Notes: a model not told the origin generated them from the letters alone. A stretch of 64,000 nucleotides of DNA from Trifolium pratense (GCF_020283565.1 NC_060062.1:6175322-6239321); one strand, 5' to 3'. Positions 23,675-35,803 are shown, numbered from the stretch's first letter. Program-made: numbers and translations.

Positions 23675-24170
23675 CTACCTTTCTTCAATCATACCGTTCT
23701 TCAATCCCCCCCATCATGTCTTTTATACCCCCTATACACATGAATTTCGCAAAATATAACTTATTTCGACCCGCAGAAACCGAAACTTAAGTTTCGATTG
23801 ATACAAACCGAAACTACTGGGAATTTAAACAATTTCGAGCCGTATAAACCGAAGTATATCAGGCCAAAAACCAGTCAATGTGAGTCTCTGCCTTGCACAA
23901 CCTCTACACATTTGAGGTCCAAACCTGTTTATAACACATTTTAGTATGTTATATATGACAGAGCATCAACATATTAACCATCCAATCTATAAATATTTTA
24001 GCGATTAATAAAAAACGTAACAACCGGTAACAAATTACGAATTAAACGATACTAAAATACGTAGTGTACTACATCCGATTGTCATAATCAAAGTTACATC
24101 AAAAATAAAAACAAACATCAGAGTTTATAAACAACCACGTCAACATTAAAGTTACAAAAACAAACAAAGT

Positions 24171-26315
24171 CTACCCCCGAGTGTGGTAGCGTGTCCCCTT
24201 CCCCCGCTTAATTCGCCTATAAGCAAGTATCGGATTAAGCAAATTCAGAATCCGCTGCAAAGTACCATGAATTGGAGTTCCTTCAACCGCCTCACCATCG
24301 CGAACTGCCCTTTCGACCTCAACCTTGACACTCCGGCAAACTTGCATTAGATTAGGGTCATTTCTTGCTTCCGCCGCCTCTATTAACACCTCTAAATTAG
24401 GTGGCCTTGGTGGTGATTCAGGAGCTTCTACGGGTCGCATAACTGGATGCGACACTCTATAAAACCATGACATATATCCGGGTTCAGTGTCCCACGGGCT
24501 TGTAACAGGCCGACCCCTCATCTCTTCATCTATCATTCTCAGCTCCAATTCTTCCGTAAACACACGATCTATCTCACACAAGTTCATCCCCGGCGTTGCA
24601 GACATACTCGGGTTTCTTGGAATGCCTTGCACATGTTGAAATTGTCTTAGCACACGTTCCGGCAAATGCTTGGCTTTCAATTTACCACACCTTAACCATC
24701 CAGAAAACCAACATGCATTTATCAAAGGTCGCACTTGTCGGTGGGCATCATACGGGCTGAACACGCAATCGTAAGTTTGAATATTGTCCAAACTGCTTCT
24801 ATATCCAGCTGCATCCTTATGTCCTTGCCCAGGAACAACCTTTGAATTTAGTGGCATGTTCGCTGTATATCTAGGAGCCTCCACCCACACACTAAGTCTC
24901 GGAAAGTGCGCAATAATCCATCCCTGAAAGTATGAAGAACAAGATTCATTATAGCCAAACATAGTCTATGTGACAAATTAGACAAATACAAATAATATCT
25001 TATATAACGCTCATATATTTTTACCTGAAGAAATGACATGTAGCCAGCCATCTGAGTCGTGCTAACCGCAGATCCGTGATCCAAATAATGCTGCAAATGA
25101 ACAAGAGCAGCAGCACCCCAATTCCATTCATGAACGCATGACAAATCTTGAAAGTACTGCAAATACACAACATCCGCGTAGTAACTGCTCTTGTTGCTGA
25201 ATATTGTACAACAGACCAAATGTAGCATAAAAGCCCTTACGCTCCTCTCCCTGTAAAGCCTAACAACATGCGCCGGCTTATTTTCAGCAATCGCTCTTTC
25301 AGCAGACGTCTGGTTTGTTGTGTATAGAGTTTGCAGGGTAGTATGCTTCAAATGTACCCCGTTGGTTTCGGCAAATGCTTTATCAATATCCTCTCGCTCA
25401 ACTCCTAGATATGAACTAACCATGTCAGCCCCTTCTCCCCTTGACATCTTCGTATGGTTCAAAAACTTTCCTTGGATTGGAAGATGTAACAGACATTGTA
25501 CATCGTCCAATGTGATGCCGAGCTCACCTAACGGAAGGTGGAAAGTACTTGTTTCCGGATGCCATCTTTCAACAAATGCCCATATAACCCCATAGTCAAG
25601 TACGCTAAAATTGACACGGGTAAGCGGCTCCAATCCCGATGCTTCTATTGGATCCCAAAACCACCTCTCACTACGAGGCGGTTTGACGATGTCCATAACC
25701 TTTTTCCCGCTAGCTTGGCAACGCAGAGTCCTCTTTAAAACCTGAAAAATGATAAACAACACAAAACATTGAAAACTTAATTAACATAATCACAGTATTT
25801 AAAACAATTAATACATTTAATAAAACAATTAATACACTTAACGGTACCTCGTGATCATCTGGTTCTGCATCCCATATCGGAACCGCCCTATGATTTCCGT
25901 ATTGTGTTAATAATGACATATCACTTGGTCCTCCTCCATAACCCTCATTTGCTGCATCTCGTCGTGGTTGCCGTGGTCGCTGTTGCGGTCTCCGTCGTGG
26001 TGGTTGTTGCGGTTCTTCAATTTGCGGTTCATCAGGTTGCGGTTCTTCAGGTTCGCCATACTCGGCATCCTGATTTAGAAATTGATCCGCGTCAAAATCA
26101 TCATCCTCAGCAGCATTTTGTGCTTGGCCTAAACGTGACCGTGTACGCGTACGCGAACCACCCGCCTCAGCATCATGTGTCCCTCGCGCCGGAATTGGTC
26201 CTTGCTGCTTACTACGACCTCGTTTGGCAGGGCGATTTGCAGCAAGCTCTCTACGAGCGGAAGCATTTGCATTGCTTGGCTTGCCATGTCTACCTCTCCC
26301 AACATTTTCTTCCAT
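24171..26315 (-). CDS. Plant mobile domain (PMD) protein
   Basis: Three exons, 26315-25848, 25741-25025 and 24923-24171, all joined phase 0 with GT...AG introns, give 645 aa. I chose the ATG at 26315, before MEENVGRGRHGK; an in-frame ATG 12 codons upstream lies in AT-rich leader. Residues 1-156 are disordered, basic and then acidic/Pro-Gln rich, with an RRRPQQRPRQPRR tract. From residue 180 comes the PMD/aminotransferase-like fold typical of MAIN/MAIL1 and 'phosphatase 7 long form' proteins: FHLPLGELGITLDDVQCLLH, then YLQYFQDL, the WNWGAAALVHLQ block, WIIAHFPRLSVW and RPLINACWFSGWL. Host MAIN-type PMD proteins act in the nucleus in gene and transposon silencing; the role of this transposon copy is inferred only. 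It faces the OTU gene. All three exons are open, so it may be expressed. Confidence 0.85.
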
Positions 26316-27082
26316 ATTTATCCTAACATGGAAAAATATCTTCACACTCAATACAATCTTATAAACTATGATAAATTCAAACTATAATTCAATCAACATT
26401 TAATCCTAACACCTATGGTTAACATTATTCATATGGAAGCATATTGAATTTTACTTACACATTTTGTCAAACACTTAGTGTACACCATAATACCATCTAA
26501 TTGCATACACAAATTAAACCTAATATCACATGCATTCATGTTAACATCTAACTAAACTAACAACTAACCATTAATCAACAATTCAAACATAGAATTTTGA
26601 GATAGAAAATTACTCAGGGAGGGAAAAAAACGTAGAAAAGAGTGAATGTGATAAGAAAAACATGGAATGAGAAAAGAGTGAATGTAAATGCATGGAACTT
26701 ACTTGATTAAGAATGGTTTGAGATAGGATGTTGAAGTTTTCCACAAAATCGCTCTCAAGAAGAAGAAGGAGTGGTGTTGTTGGTGTTTAGAAGAAAAAAC
26801 GTAACTGAGAGGTTATGAAATGCTTCTGTTTCTATATCAGTTAACTTCGGTTAACAAAACTCGAAGTTAAACGCGAACGATTTCTATTAACCGAATTTTT
26901 TTAAAGTTCGATTCGTATAACCCGAAACACCGTGCAGGGGCAAAAACGTAAGTAAGGGGGGTATAAAAGAAACGTGGGGGGCCTAAAGAATTTAATTCAG
27001 TGAACATTGATTACAATTATGAGGCTTTTACTTCACCACATGAGCCCATTAATTACAGAAGATTGGGTCCACTTACTCACAA

Positions 27083-27352
27083 ATCTTTCGTGATGTTTTC
27101 TCTCTAGGCCTCCTATGTATCTTTTATATCCCAAATATTCCAATTTTGCTCTTGCTAAAAACTTCGGTTCGCATAAATCGAAGTTTTTTCTAGTTCAAAT
27201 ACAGGAAAATTCGGTTAACAGAAATCAAAATTTTTTTTCAAGGCAAAAAAAATTCGGTTCGTAGCAACCGAAGTTTTTATTGAAGGGCAAAAAAGTAAAT
27301 TCCAAGGGGAAAAAGAACCACGGGGGCCTAAAGTGAAAACATCATCTTTCGT
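27083..27352. mobile_element. MULE-type MITE with 9-bp target duplication
   Basis: Element 27092-27343 (252 bp), starting GATGTTTTCTCTCTAGGCC and ending GGCCTAAAGTGAAAACATC. ATCTTTCGT occurs on both sides (27083-27091 and 27344-27352). Inside are AACTTCGGTT/AACCGAAGTT hairpins as in the 18-27 kb complex. Non-coding, probably a non-autonomous relative of it. Confidence 0.85.
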
Positions 27353-27620
27353 TTCTGTAGTACGGCACCATGAAGACCTTACGATCCATGGTTATTATTT
27401 ATTGAGATTTCCTTTTACCACCATGCTCATTTTGGCGCGCACCGTGCAAATTTACCAAAATACTTTTGTCCGCTACTTAGGTAGCAGACACCCTCAAAAC
27501 ACCCTACCTTTATAACGTTCGCTACTTAAGTAACGAATGACAATTTTTAGAAATTCTTATTTTTATAACGTCCGCTACTTCGCTACTTAAGTAGCGGAAG
27601 GGTAAAAAGGAAAAGGCGTA
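27353..27620. mobile_element. Remnant of a second MITE family (ctacttaagtagcgg)
   Basis: Starts with tttctgtagtacggcaccatgaag, similar to the end of the element at 51436-51849. It contains three copies of a palindromic motif of the form gtccgctacttaagtagcgg. The right end is not clear. No coding capacity. Confidence 0.5.
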
Positions 27621-28061
27621 GGGCGCGTTAGTAATCGGTAGAATGGAAAAAGTAAATCTCTTATTTATTTTGTTGTTTATACTCTCTTTCTGGCAAAGAA
27701 TTCGATATTTGTAACCAAAAAAAGAATTCGTTATATTGAATTTGGTTTTAGTTTTAAAAAATAGTGGTGTATAACAAAGAGAAGTGATCTATTGTGAAAA
27801 TGAAATTAAGAAATATTGGTTTGTTGGTGTTTCAATTCGAATTGAGGCAAGTGTCCATCCGCGTGTTATACCAAGTTATCTGACCTATGAATAAATAAAA
27901 CAAACTACTGTATATGATTGACATTTCCTGATTACATGCAATTATCGTTTAATAGGGACATGTGGACATTCTGACAGCTTCACTCTGTCATCAGACAACA
28001 CTTGTCACAATCACATGAGGTGGAAGAATATTCAAAGTCTTTACAACTCTAGTTTTTTTCT

Positions 28062-28274
28062 TATATAAACTCTACCAAAGACTACTTTATGTATGCAATA
28101 TCTATCTCTAAATATCTCTCAATCTACGACGCTTATTGACTTGATCATCAGAGTATGTGCATGTACAAGCCTCTCCTTCACAACGGGATTTCATCGACAA
28201 CATCTAACTATATGACCAGGCAAAGTCCTTATACAACAACTACCACAACTTTATCATCCAGATATCAGGTCTAG
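28062..28274 (+). other. Possible promoter and 39-codon small ORF
   Basis: TATATAAA at 28062-28069 is followed by a small ORF at 28155-28274 (39 aa, starts MCMYKPLLHNG, Thr-rich toward the end), closing just after an AG-GT that could be a splice donor. A second Ser/Ala/Lys-rich open stretch lies near 28377-28456, but I could not join the two in one phase. It may be a short gene or a non-coding transcript; I do not recognise it. Confidence 0.25.
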
Positions 28275-30244
28275 AGGTCAAGAATAAGTTGATATAGAAA
28301 TAATATCCTGAAACTATACATTATTTCCAGTTATTTTCTTTCTCTCCCTTTATGCGAGTTGAAGTTTAAGTTGAAGATTTCCTTCCGGCCGAACTCTCTT
28401 TGAGTTCCCTACCAGCTAATGCTAAACAAGTATCAAAGAAGTCGTTTGAACAATAAATATGTGTGTGATTAATATTAAATCACATTTTGTGTTGACAGAT
28501 GCAATCTTTATAATTCAAAGGCCACCATACAAAACAGTGTGAAACTGTGATCTTTCACTCCTGCAGCAAATCCAAATCCATATCGTTGGTACCACTACTA
28601 GGTCTATGGAGAACATTGTAATTCAAATATATCCTAAATATACGATCGATAAGATACATATTCCACTTTGGAACCCACTAGATTTAAATGGGAAACTATA
28701 TAACATAATTAAGGGGGAGGGTGGGGGCAGACATCATATTGAATTGCACAAACCATAGCTTCAACGTTGGGCAACTTAAATCATGGGAATTTGGACTTAG
28801 AACGTTACTTACACGAAGTTGGGAGTAGTCAACATCTCTTAGACTTAGTCCATCATCCCATGTGACACTACCTATAGCTAGCTTAATTCACATCATATTA
28901 TTTCAAATTAATTTTTATGATAACTAAATTAAAAATAATAAAAATTATTTTAACACATTGTTTTCGGATATACGTCTCATTTTTTAGAGTTAATGTTTTA
29001 AAATTGTAGGGTACATTAATAAATTTAAGCTCTGGAATGCATGAAGAAATATTTTGAGCTCGAAAATAATGTTGAATCAGAGTTACTATATGTGTGTTCA
29101 TTAATAAAGTTGAAGAAATCGACTTAACATGTATATATAGAGCTGAAAATATGAGTTTTTGTGCGTGATGAACAAAGTTCTAATAATTTAATATATCAAT
29201 AATTTAATATATCAGTTACTTCGAGAAGATTAGTCTTTGCAGTTGGGCGCGGAAGATACCTTTGGTTTAAAAAACAATTGTCCATCATAGACTAAATACA
29301 ATTCATATATATGATAATAACATATACTTCCTTGATATTAATTGAAGGGTCATGTTAACATGTGTTCTTTGGTATATGTTTCTTTTTTTGACAGGATCTC
29401 TTACGTATATGTTAAGAATTTCAAAACGAGAAATTTTGTGTTGAAAAATCAATTTTTAAACTTTAAAAAATTTAAATGCACAGTTTATAAGATAATTTTT
29501 TACATTTGGTTAAAGAAGTGGTAATTTGTACTTATTCTTCTCAAGAAAACAATACAACCTTTTTTAACTTCAACCCAAAACTTGCGATGTCTCTCATCAA
29601 ACGGTTCAATATTATTTAATATATTTTACTAGTTTCCTTTAACATAATCATTAATAATTTTTTTATCTTGAAGGAGAAAAAAACTTCCATAGAATTCAAC
29701 ATTTATATTATAAGCTAGAAAAGATACCCTATAAAAAAAAAATTAAAGAATTAATTAATGGTTCACACAAAGAGAATCATATATTGGTTCTACTTTTACT
29801 TGAACATTGCAACATAAATGGTGTTAAACAACATGTACCAATTATTTGAAATACAGTGAAAAAGTGGAAACTTTTGAAGTCAATCAAAGAGAGATATAGG
29901 AACTTGCAATAAACTTGATAATCATTGGCTTGTGACACTCCATTTCTTCCACTTTCTTCGTCTCGGACGATGTTTGCATTGACGATGAATTGAATGAAAG
30001 TACATTGAAATTTGATTTTGTTGAAACTATAAAATGTAGTTTTATAAAATTTACAATATTTCACGCAGAATCCAGCCAAATTTACATCCAATCGAAACAT
30101 ACACTTCATCGCATCATAAAAAGTTGAAAAAAAGAAGTCAATTGCATTAAAATACATTAACAAATAAAATCAAAAGAAATAGAACAACAAAAATATGATA
30201 AAACTATTTGTCCATAAATGTATAATGAAACTGCCTTCTATAGT
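28275..30244. other. Gene-free stretch, possible end of the MIR390 transcript
   Basis: AT-rich DNA without a supported gene. Short frames at 28898-29101, 29342-29524 and 29777-30163 have no domain. A 9-bp direct repeat flanking a poly-T stub lies at 29372-29413. The right part may be covered by the minus-strand primary MIR390 transcript. Confidence 0.4.
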
Positions 30245-30735
30245 AACTGCGATCGGGAGAGGCTTGGACCATTTAATGGCAGAACTGACTTCCGAATCAG
30301 ATTAAACTGGTAATAGTGAAAAAAGAAAAAAAAAAAACCCTTCTACAGTGCATGATGATGAAGACCATACCAATTGTAGTTTGAGCTTTGATTCAACAAA
30401 ATAGCCAAAAACAAAAAAGGGTTATCTTTCATTATCTTAATTAAGTAAGTTTAAAGAAATTATGGTGTCACCTAACTTAACACGTAATTTTGTCATGTGA
30501 ATTAAAGCATGCATCAGGAGCTAGCATATAAAAAACAATGAAAGAAACAAATTTAGTCAATAAAATTACCATAAGCAAATAAAAGCAAAAGAATCAGAAC
30601 AACAAAAGTGTAATGAAAGAACCATGTATAGTGCATGATGATGATGAGTGAAGAGATGAAGACCATACAAATGGTAATTTGAGCTTAAGTTCAACAAATT
30701 AGCTAAAATTCTCAAAGAGGGTACCTTTGATTTTG
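30130..30735. repeat. Local duplication beside MIR390
   Basis: Segments 30130-30440 and 30550-30735 are diverged direct copies, sharing ataaaa.caaaagaa..agaacaacaaaa, agtgcatgatgatg, gaagaccatac and ttgagctt..attcaacaaa.tagc. The first copy is longer mainly because of the SINE-like insert at 30245-30338. Confidence 0.7.
30234..30349 (+). mobile_element. SINE-like insertion with ~11-bp target duplication
   Basis: Element 30245-30338: aactgcgatcggga...ccgaatcagatta...gtgaaaa plus an A-rich tail. CCTTCTATAGT (30234-30244) and CCTTCTACAGT (30339-30349) flank it, with one mismatch. A local paralogous copy of the flank near 30620-30640 lacks the insert, giving an empty-site comparison. A relative lies at 59466-59568. 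Confidence 0.75.
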
Positions 30736-30769
30736 ATGGATGATGAAGCGAGAAACTGAAAAGAGTATG

Positions 30770-30884
30770 AATAAGCCATGAAACTCAGGATGGATAGCGT
30801 CAAAGAAGATCAATCAAAACGAACCAAAGAAGAGAAATAGGAAGATTTTCTATGGCGCTATCCCTCCTGAGCTTGATAGATTCT
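30770..30884 (-). ncRNA. MIR390: MIR390 precursor
   Basis: On the minus strand the mature sequence lies at 30874-30854 (21 nt, begins AAGCTCAGGAGG and ends ATAGCGCC), matching plant miR390. The opposite arm at 30799-30779 (begins CGCTATCCATCC and ends GAGTTTCA) matches the known miR390 star strand. The two arms pair with a loop of about 54 nt, and the lower stem extends through GAAT/ATTC pairing. miR390 loads into AGO7 and triggers TAS3 tasiRNAs that limit ARF2/3/4 in leaf, root and flower development. A TATA box stands about 180 bp upstream. Both arms are intact, so the gene is probably functional. Confidence 0.95.
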
Positions 30885-31051
30885 TTCACACTAAAATACA
30901 AGAGAGCTATAACAAAATCACTAGTATTGAAATGAAGGTTATAATAAACCCCTATAAATAAAAAATTTAAAATGCTTGATAGCTAGGTAGCTACCATTAT
31001 TATGAAACATTTAATGCTTCTGATACATGGTGGGGAGGGACGTAACAGAGG

Positions 31052-31059
31052 TATTTATA
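31052..31059 (-). promoter_or_regulatory. TATA box of MIR390
   Basis: The minus strand reads CTATAAATAC in a GC-richer setting, about 180 bp upstream of the mature miR390 arm. This is a typical Pol II spacing for a plant MIR gene and predicts a transcript start near 31025. Confidence 0.7.
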
Positions 31060-34000
31060 GAAGCAGAGAAGGGGAAGTACGTGGGCACATTCAGAAAATT
31101 GAAACATAGATTCAATATAAAATATAATAAGAGTATAGCTCCAAATTGGTACTTAAGAAAAAAACAGTGACCTATTAAATGCTTTGATGAAGTAATTTTT
31201 TTTAATTTATTTTAATATTATAGCTCAAATCAACTATGTAGATTTAAATAAAGATGATTCGGTGAAGGTATACGTGAGTCGATCAATCTCAAATCAATGT
31301 ATGAGATCGGTTAATATTGTGTAAATATTCATCCGATTTATTTGTTTATAAAAATTACTATGTCTCACAATATATGTCCATTTGAAATATATATTTTGTT
31401 TCATCTTTAGAACACAAATAACAAATTTTTATTATTTTCACGGATATATTCTTATTTATTGTATTTTAATTCACATAACTAGTCAATTAAAAATGTCAAC
31501 TTGCATATGTTAGTGGATATTTGTGTTGAGGTTGTTCAATTTGATGTTATTCGGTCAATTGAAAATATTATGTTGATATGTGATCCACGGGGATGGGGAT
31601 CATTTTGGATGGAGGGACGGGGAGTAAAATAGACATTTAGGTAGACTAATAAATTTTACTATACTTTTGTAAAAAAAAAAAAAAAGTATACAACACTTTA
31701 GACTTGGTTTAAGACTTTAAAATTTGTGACCAAATCAAACTTTGATTTTACAAAATCTAACTCTTCTAGATATTCTCTTGCCACACTCAAGAACCAATCA
31801 GTCTTGATAAAAGTTATAAACAAATAGACTTGGGTGCCTCCTAAGAAGCCATATGTAAAAAAGCCAGCATCACTGTTTTCACTAGTATTAAAACACAAGT
31901 ACACTAATTTGAGATTTTTTTTTTATCATATGGTTGCTTTGGTTGCATAAAAGGGTGGTTAATAGTTTTTCCAATTTTACTATGTCTTGCTTTATGTCCT
32001 TTGAATGCCCCTGCCGACTACCATAGAGTCCATACCTTTCTTTTCTTTTCTTTTTTTACATCAAAAAATTTAGAGTGAGGCGGTGATACCACAGTGTAAA
32101 GCAGAGAAGATTTTAGAACTCTTAGAATACTTATAAAGATAATTATATTTATTTTCCTCTAAAAACACTAGCGAAACTTAAAACTCAGGACTTCGCAGAT
32201 TCAAGACCTGTCTTTTTATTACTATAACAAACCCTTACCTTTCCTTTCTATGGAGAAAATACGTACACTTTGGAACAAAGAATTAAATTATATTTATGAA
32301 CTGGTTTCAACTCACAATTAATTATCTCATTATGAGGATTGATTGTATCTCTGATTTTGGGTGTACAACATGATTTCATCCACCATGGTTGGTCTAGGAA
32401 CCACTATTCAACTTGGACTTGGAACAAAATTTTGTTAGATAGAGTTTTTATATTTTGTGTTGGTACATTTATGGAACAAATTGTTTTTGGTAGAACGAGA
32501 CATGTGAATTTCATGGCCGGTCTAAGGTACGATAAGTGTTGAGATGCATGAGAGTTCAATAAAGAAAAAAAATAATTGATGGAAATATTAATTTTAGTAT
32601 TGATAGTGTTAGAGAGTTCGATGGAGTGTCAGAAGAAACACGTCAATGTTTCAAAATTATAAGAGATAGGCGCCACATTTTCACCCAGAATTTTAAAATT
32701 ATCTTATATATTCAACATTTTATCTATTCATCGTCAATATGAGATTTAACCACATACTCATATTTGAAACTCAACAATCTTCTCTCAAGTGTGAATTACA
32801 ACATCCTATAGTTGATCAAATATCAGGTCCCGAATTTATTCTCGCTCATCCACACCAAGTCAAATCAGGTTCTTATACCGCTTAATTTTAGATGAAGATG
32901 TAGTAGTGTCTTCCTCTATCATGATCCTAAAGTATTGACAATTTATTTCTCTCATGCTTTCCCAAACTCCCCAATTAACATAAATACTCAAAAAAAAAAA
33001 AAGCTTGATAGAAAGAAGATGATACATTGATACACTTTATATAGTGATCCAAGGGTAACTAAGACATCATTTAATTTTGTGAACATATTTTATATTTTTA
33101 TTTTCTAAAATTTGTAAAGAAGAAGAATAATATGAAGAATTTTATACGAACTAACATTAGATCATAGATACAAGATTATAGCATATTGTGAGTTGGGAAT
33201 AACGAAGGCGTACCTTTATTAAACGAGTAAAACTAAATTAAACGAGTCTTGATTATTAGAGTGTCTGACTCGTGATAATTTAAGCTATTTACAACAATTC
33301 ATAGAAGATGGATAAAATGTGTCTATACATTGATATTATACCAAAACACTTATTAAATTTGATTGATTTTTTACACAAAAATCACCTAAACAATATTAGA
33401 TGTAGGATATAGGTAATCCAATTATAGTTAAGAACTGAACTTCATATTTATAATTTTTTGTTAGACATCGGAATATATATACAAGACAATGGAATTAGTC
33501 AATGGATTATGTATGTGGCTAGTAGATAAAGTAAGGGCTTCATTAATGACTTGATCTTAGTGGACTTATATACCCAACAATATAACATGGTTTATTCCTT
33601 CTTCCTCTCCTTGGTGTCCTCTTGTTCCCTCTTTTTCATGAATCAAATTCTATCATTATTTTCTTTTCTTCTTTTGCACTACTAATTAAATTAAAATTTG
33701 AGAAATATGTTAGATTAATTAAATTTCCTTTCTTTAAATGTGCACTTAATGATTTAACCATATTCATTTTTACAAATAAATAACATGTGCGGAAAATCTT
33801 TTTTACTTCTTTTCATTTTTTTTGAAGCATTCTTTTCATTTATTATTACTCAAAACATTTGCTACCATTGTTTCAATAAAAAAAAAAAAAAAAACATTTG
33901 CTAACATATCTTACTTCCTTTCATTTCTTAGTCAAATCCATCTTTCAAGCCCTAGAGTGCATAAGAAACTCATTTAAATTAATTACTTTGATTTCATAAT

Positions 34001-34149
34001 TTTAGTCTCGAGTTGCTAATAGTTTGTCAATTGACGAATTCATTAATTTTTTATTTTTGTTATTTTGTCGACTTATGCTAAATCTTTGGATGGTGAATCA
34101 TGTTTGTTTGAATGATAATTACGATATTTTGTTAGATTCCTTGAATTTT
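31060..34149. other. Gene-free AT-rich stretch
   Basis: The left end is MIR390 upstream DNA. No coding region, RNA gene or complete transposon recognised. A poly-A stub with a 13-bp direct repeat (aaaacatttgcta) is at 33852-33903. Confidence 0.5.
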
Positions 34150-34158
34150 CTTTATTTT

Positions 34159-34253
<95 letters not shown>
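34150..34253. repeat. (TA)n microsatellite
   Basis: About 100 bp of uninterrupted TA dinucleotides. The open frame through it is an artefact of the repeat. Confidence 0.97.
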
Positions 34254-34257
<4 letters not shown>

Positions 34258-34305
34258 TGTCTTTATTTTATATTGTTTTTGTGAACTCATTTATTAATAT
34301 TCTTT

Positions 34306-34432
34306 TTTCAACAAAAAAAAATGAATAGCCAATTTGAACTTATTGGTGAGATTTGAACTCACCACCTCCCAACTCTGCAACATTAGGACAAAAAAGTCGC
34401 TGACTACTAGATCAATCACCAATTCATGATCT
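34306..34432 (-). mobile_element. tRNA-like short repeat, possible SINE
   Basis: On the minus strand a box A-like stretch (gattgatctagtagtcagcg) is followed by a box B-like gtgagttcaaatctcacc and ends in a T run. Spacing suits a tRNA-derived SINE promoter. No target duplication is obvious. The DNA from here to 34758 shows no gene. Confidence 0.4.
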
Positions 34433-34758
34433 TTAGTGTCCGAATAAATACTTAAAGCAATATTTTAAATTATGGGCTTGGAAAAAAATTGATGAGGCTT
34501 CAATTTTTTGGAAGTCCTAAGTTAGGGGTCTGATTGCCCTGACCCAAAACTGGGTTTGACCATAAATAGTCCATATTCTTCGAGTGTTTATTTAGTTCAT
34601 TTATAGTTGGTGCAAGACTAATAATTCACACTTGGAACTCCAACTATCTCTCCTTCTAGTTTGTTGAGTTTCTCAGATCACCATACTTGATCAATTACAG
34701 TTGGATTCACTATAATTTTCCCAATCAAGCTGAAAAAGTATCTAACATCACTTATTCG

Positions 34759-35801
34759 TGTTGGGTTTTTGTATGATTGGCTACATTTTGCAAAAACATA
34801 TTTTAGCCAAGTGTTGAGACAAGTGTGCTGACCCCAAGTGTTGTGACAAATGTTGTTACACTTTGGAACAACACCTGACTCTGTTCCTGCGCGCGCCAGC
34901 TGGATGTTATTATTTTCTACTCAATCTTTTGAAGATCTGTTTGAAGAATTTGTTCAAGGTATCTTGCAGAAGAAGGCGCACGTGTTTAATGTGTTTCATG
35001 AGGCAGCCAAACCCTAGTTTTATTTTCCAAAGGAATTATATTTTTGGAAAATATATTTTTGCGGTTTCAAAAATATAACTATTATTTTCAGAAATATATC
35101 ACTGCTGCCGCAATTCTAGAAGCCCTAATTTTGTCTTGAAGCCCAAGTCGTTCTACTACTATAAATACGAAGGCAAGCATAAGGTTTCAAGTATCTAAAA
35201 TCGTGTTCTTACAAAGCGTGTGTTTTAGGGATTTTAGAGTGTTAATTGTGAGCCTATCTTGTGTCTCATTGATGCAAGCTTAGGACCTGAGTGTTATTGA
35301 GTTGTAAGTGTGAACTTCTCCTAAGCTTTGAAGTACGGAGATTGTTCTATTGTGTTGTGTGGTTTACTCGCAAGCTTTTAAGCAAGAGTGAATCCTAGTT
35401 TTTAGGAGTGTGTCTCCAATCGTTGTAATCGTCTGAGTTGAATAGCAGCGCTGTCTGTGTTGCTAAGGTGGGAATTGGGACGGGGTCTCATATCTAGGAG
35501 TTCCTAGGTAGAAGGGTCATTGGGTAGTGATTAAGTGAGAAGTTGTAAACGGGTGAGTTTAGCTTCGAAGTAATACTGCTGATAGTGGACTTCATTCCTG
35601 GATTGGTATCCCCCAGAGTAGGCTTTAGGCTGAACTGGGTTAACAACTCTCGTGTGTTATTTACTTTACTGTTTGTATTGTTTTATGTTATTTGCTCTGT
35701 TTATAGACAAGTGTTGGCGCACGAGTAACAACATCTGTCTACAACAGACAAGTGTTGCTACACCTTGAGCAACACCTGTCCACTGTGTGCCAGGAATTTC
35801 A
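34759..35801 (+). repeat. 5' LTR of the Sirevirus-like element
   Basis: 1,043 bp, TGTTGGG...TTTCA. TATAAATA at 35160-35167 is the promoter candidate. It holds many copies of the core acaagtgttg and its partner caacacctgt. The 71-codon frame at 34863 lies upstream of the TATA and recurs in the other LTR, so it is not treated as a gene. Confidence 0.95.
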
Positions 35802-35803
35802 AT

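Larger units (their letters stand above)
18211..26999. mobile_element. MULE-type complex carrying SWIM-OTU, PB1-like and PMD genes
   Basis: The ends share an inverted repeat, with core CCCCCACGTTTCTTTTATA then a run of C, at 18227-18254 and 26951-26984. Two further blocks of the same type form an inner inverted pair at about 20395-20527 and 23687-23830. Each block also has subterminal hairpins built on TTCGGTTT/AAACCGAA. The structure is therefore either one large MULE with internal inverted repeats or two inverted elements (SWIM-OTU left, PMD right) around a PB1-like segment. No DDE transposase is visible. The right tip is degraded, and I could not find a flanking target duplication. Confidence 0.65.

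Noticed and set aside
24848..25762. Separate gene for each minus-strand frame in the PMD region
   Set aside because: The three frames join through clean GT...AG introns into one PMD protein.
28760..28800. Possible miR399 target mimic (gggcaactt) of the IPS1/Mt4 type
   Set aside because: Only the first nine bases fit. The rest of the mimic and its central bulge are missing.
34024..34284. 86-codon frame ending in a Tyr-Ile repeat
   Set aside because: It is produced by the (TA)n microsatellite.
34863..35078. 71-codon frame in the Sirevirus LTR, repeated at 43939-44154
   Set aside because: It lies upstream of the LTR TATA box and is duplicated with the LTR. No known domain.
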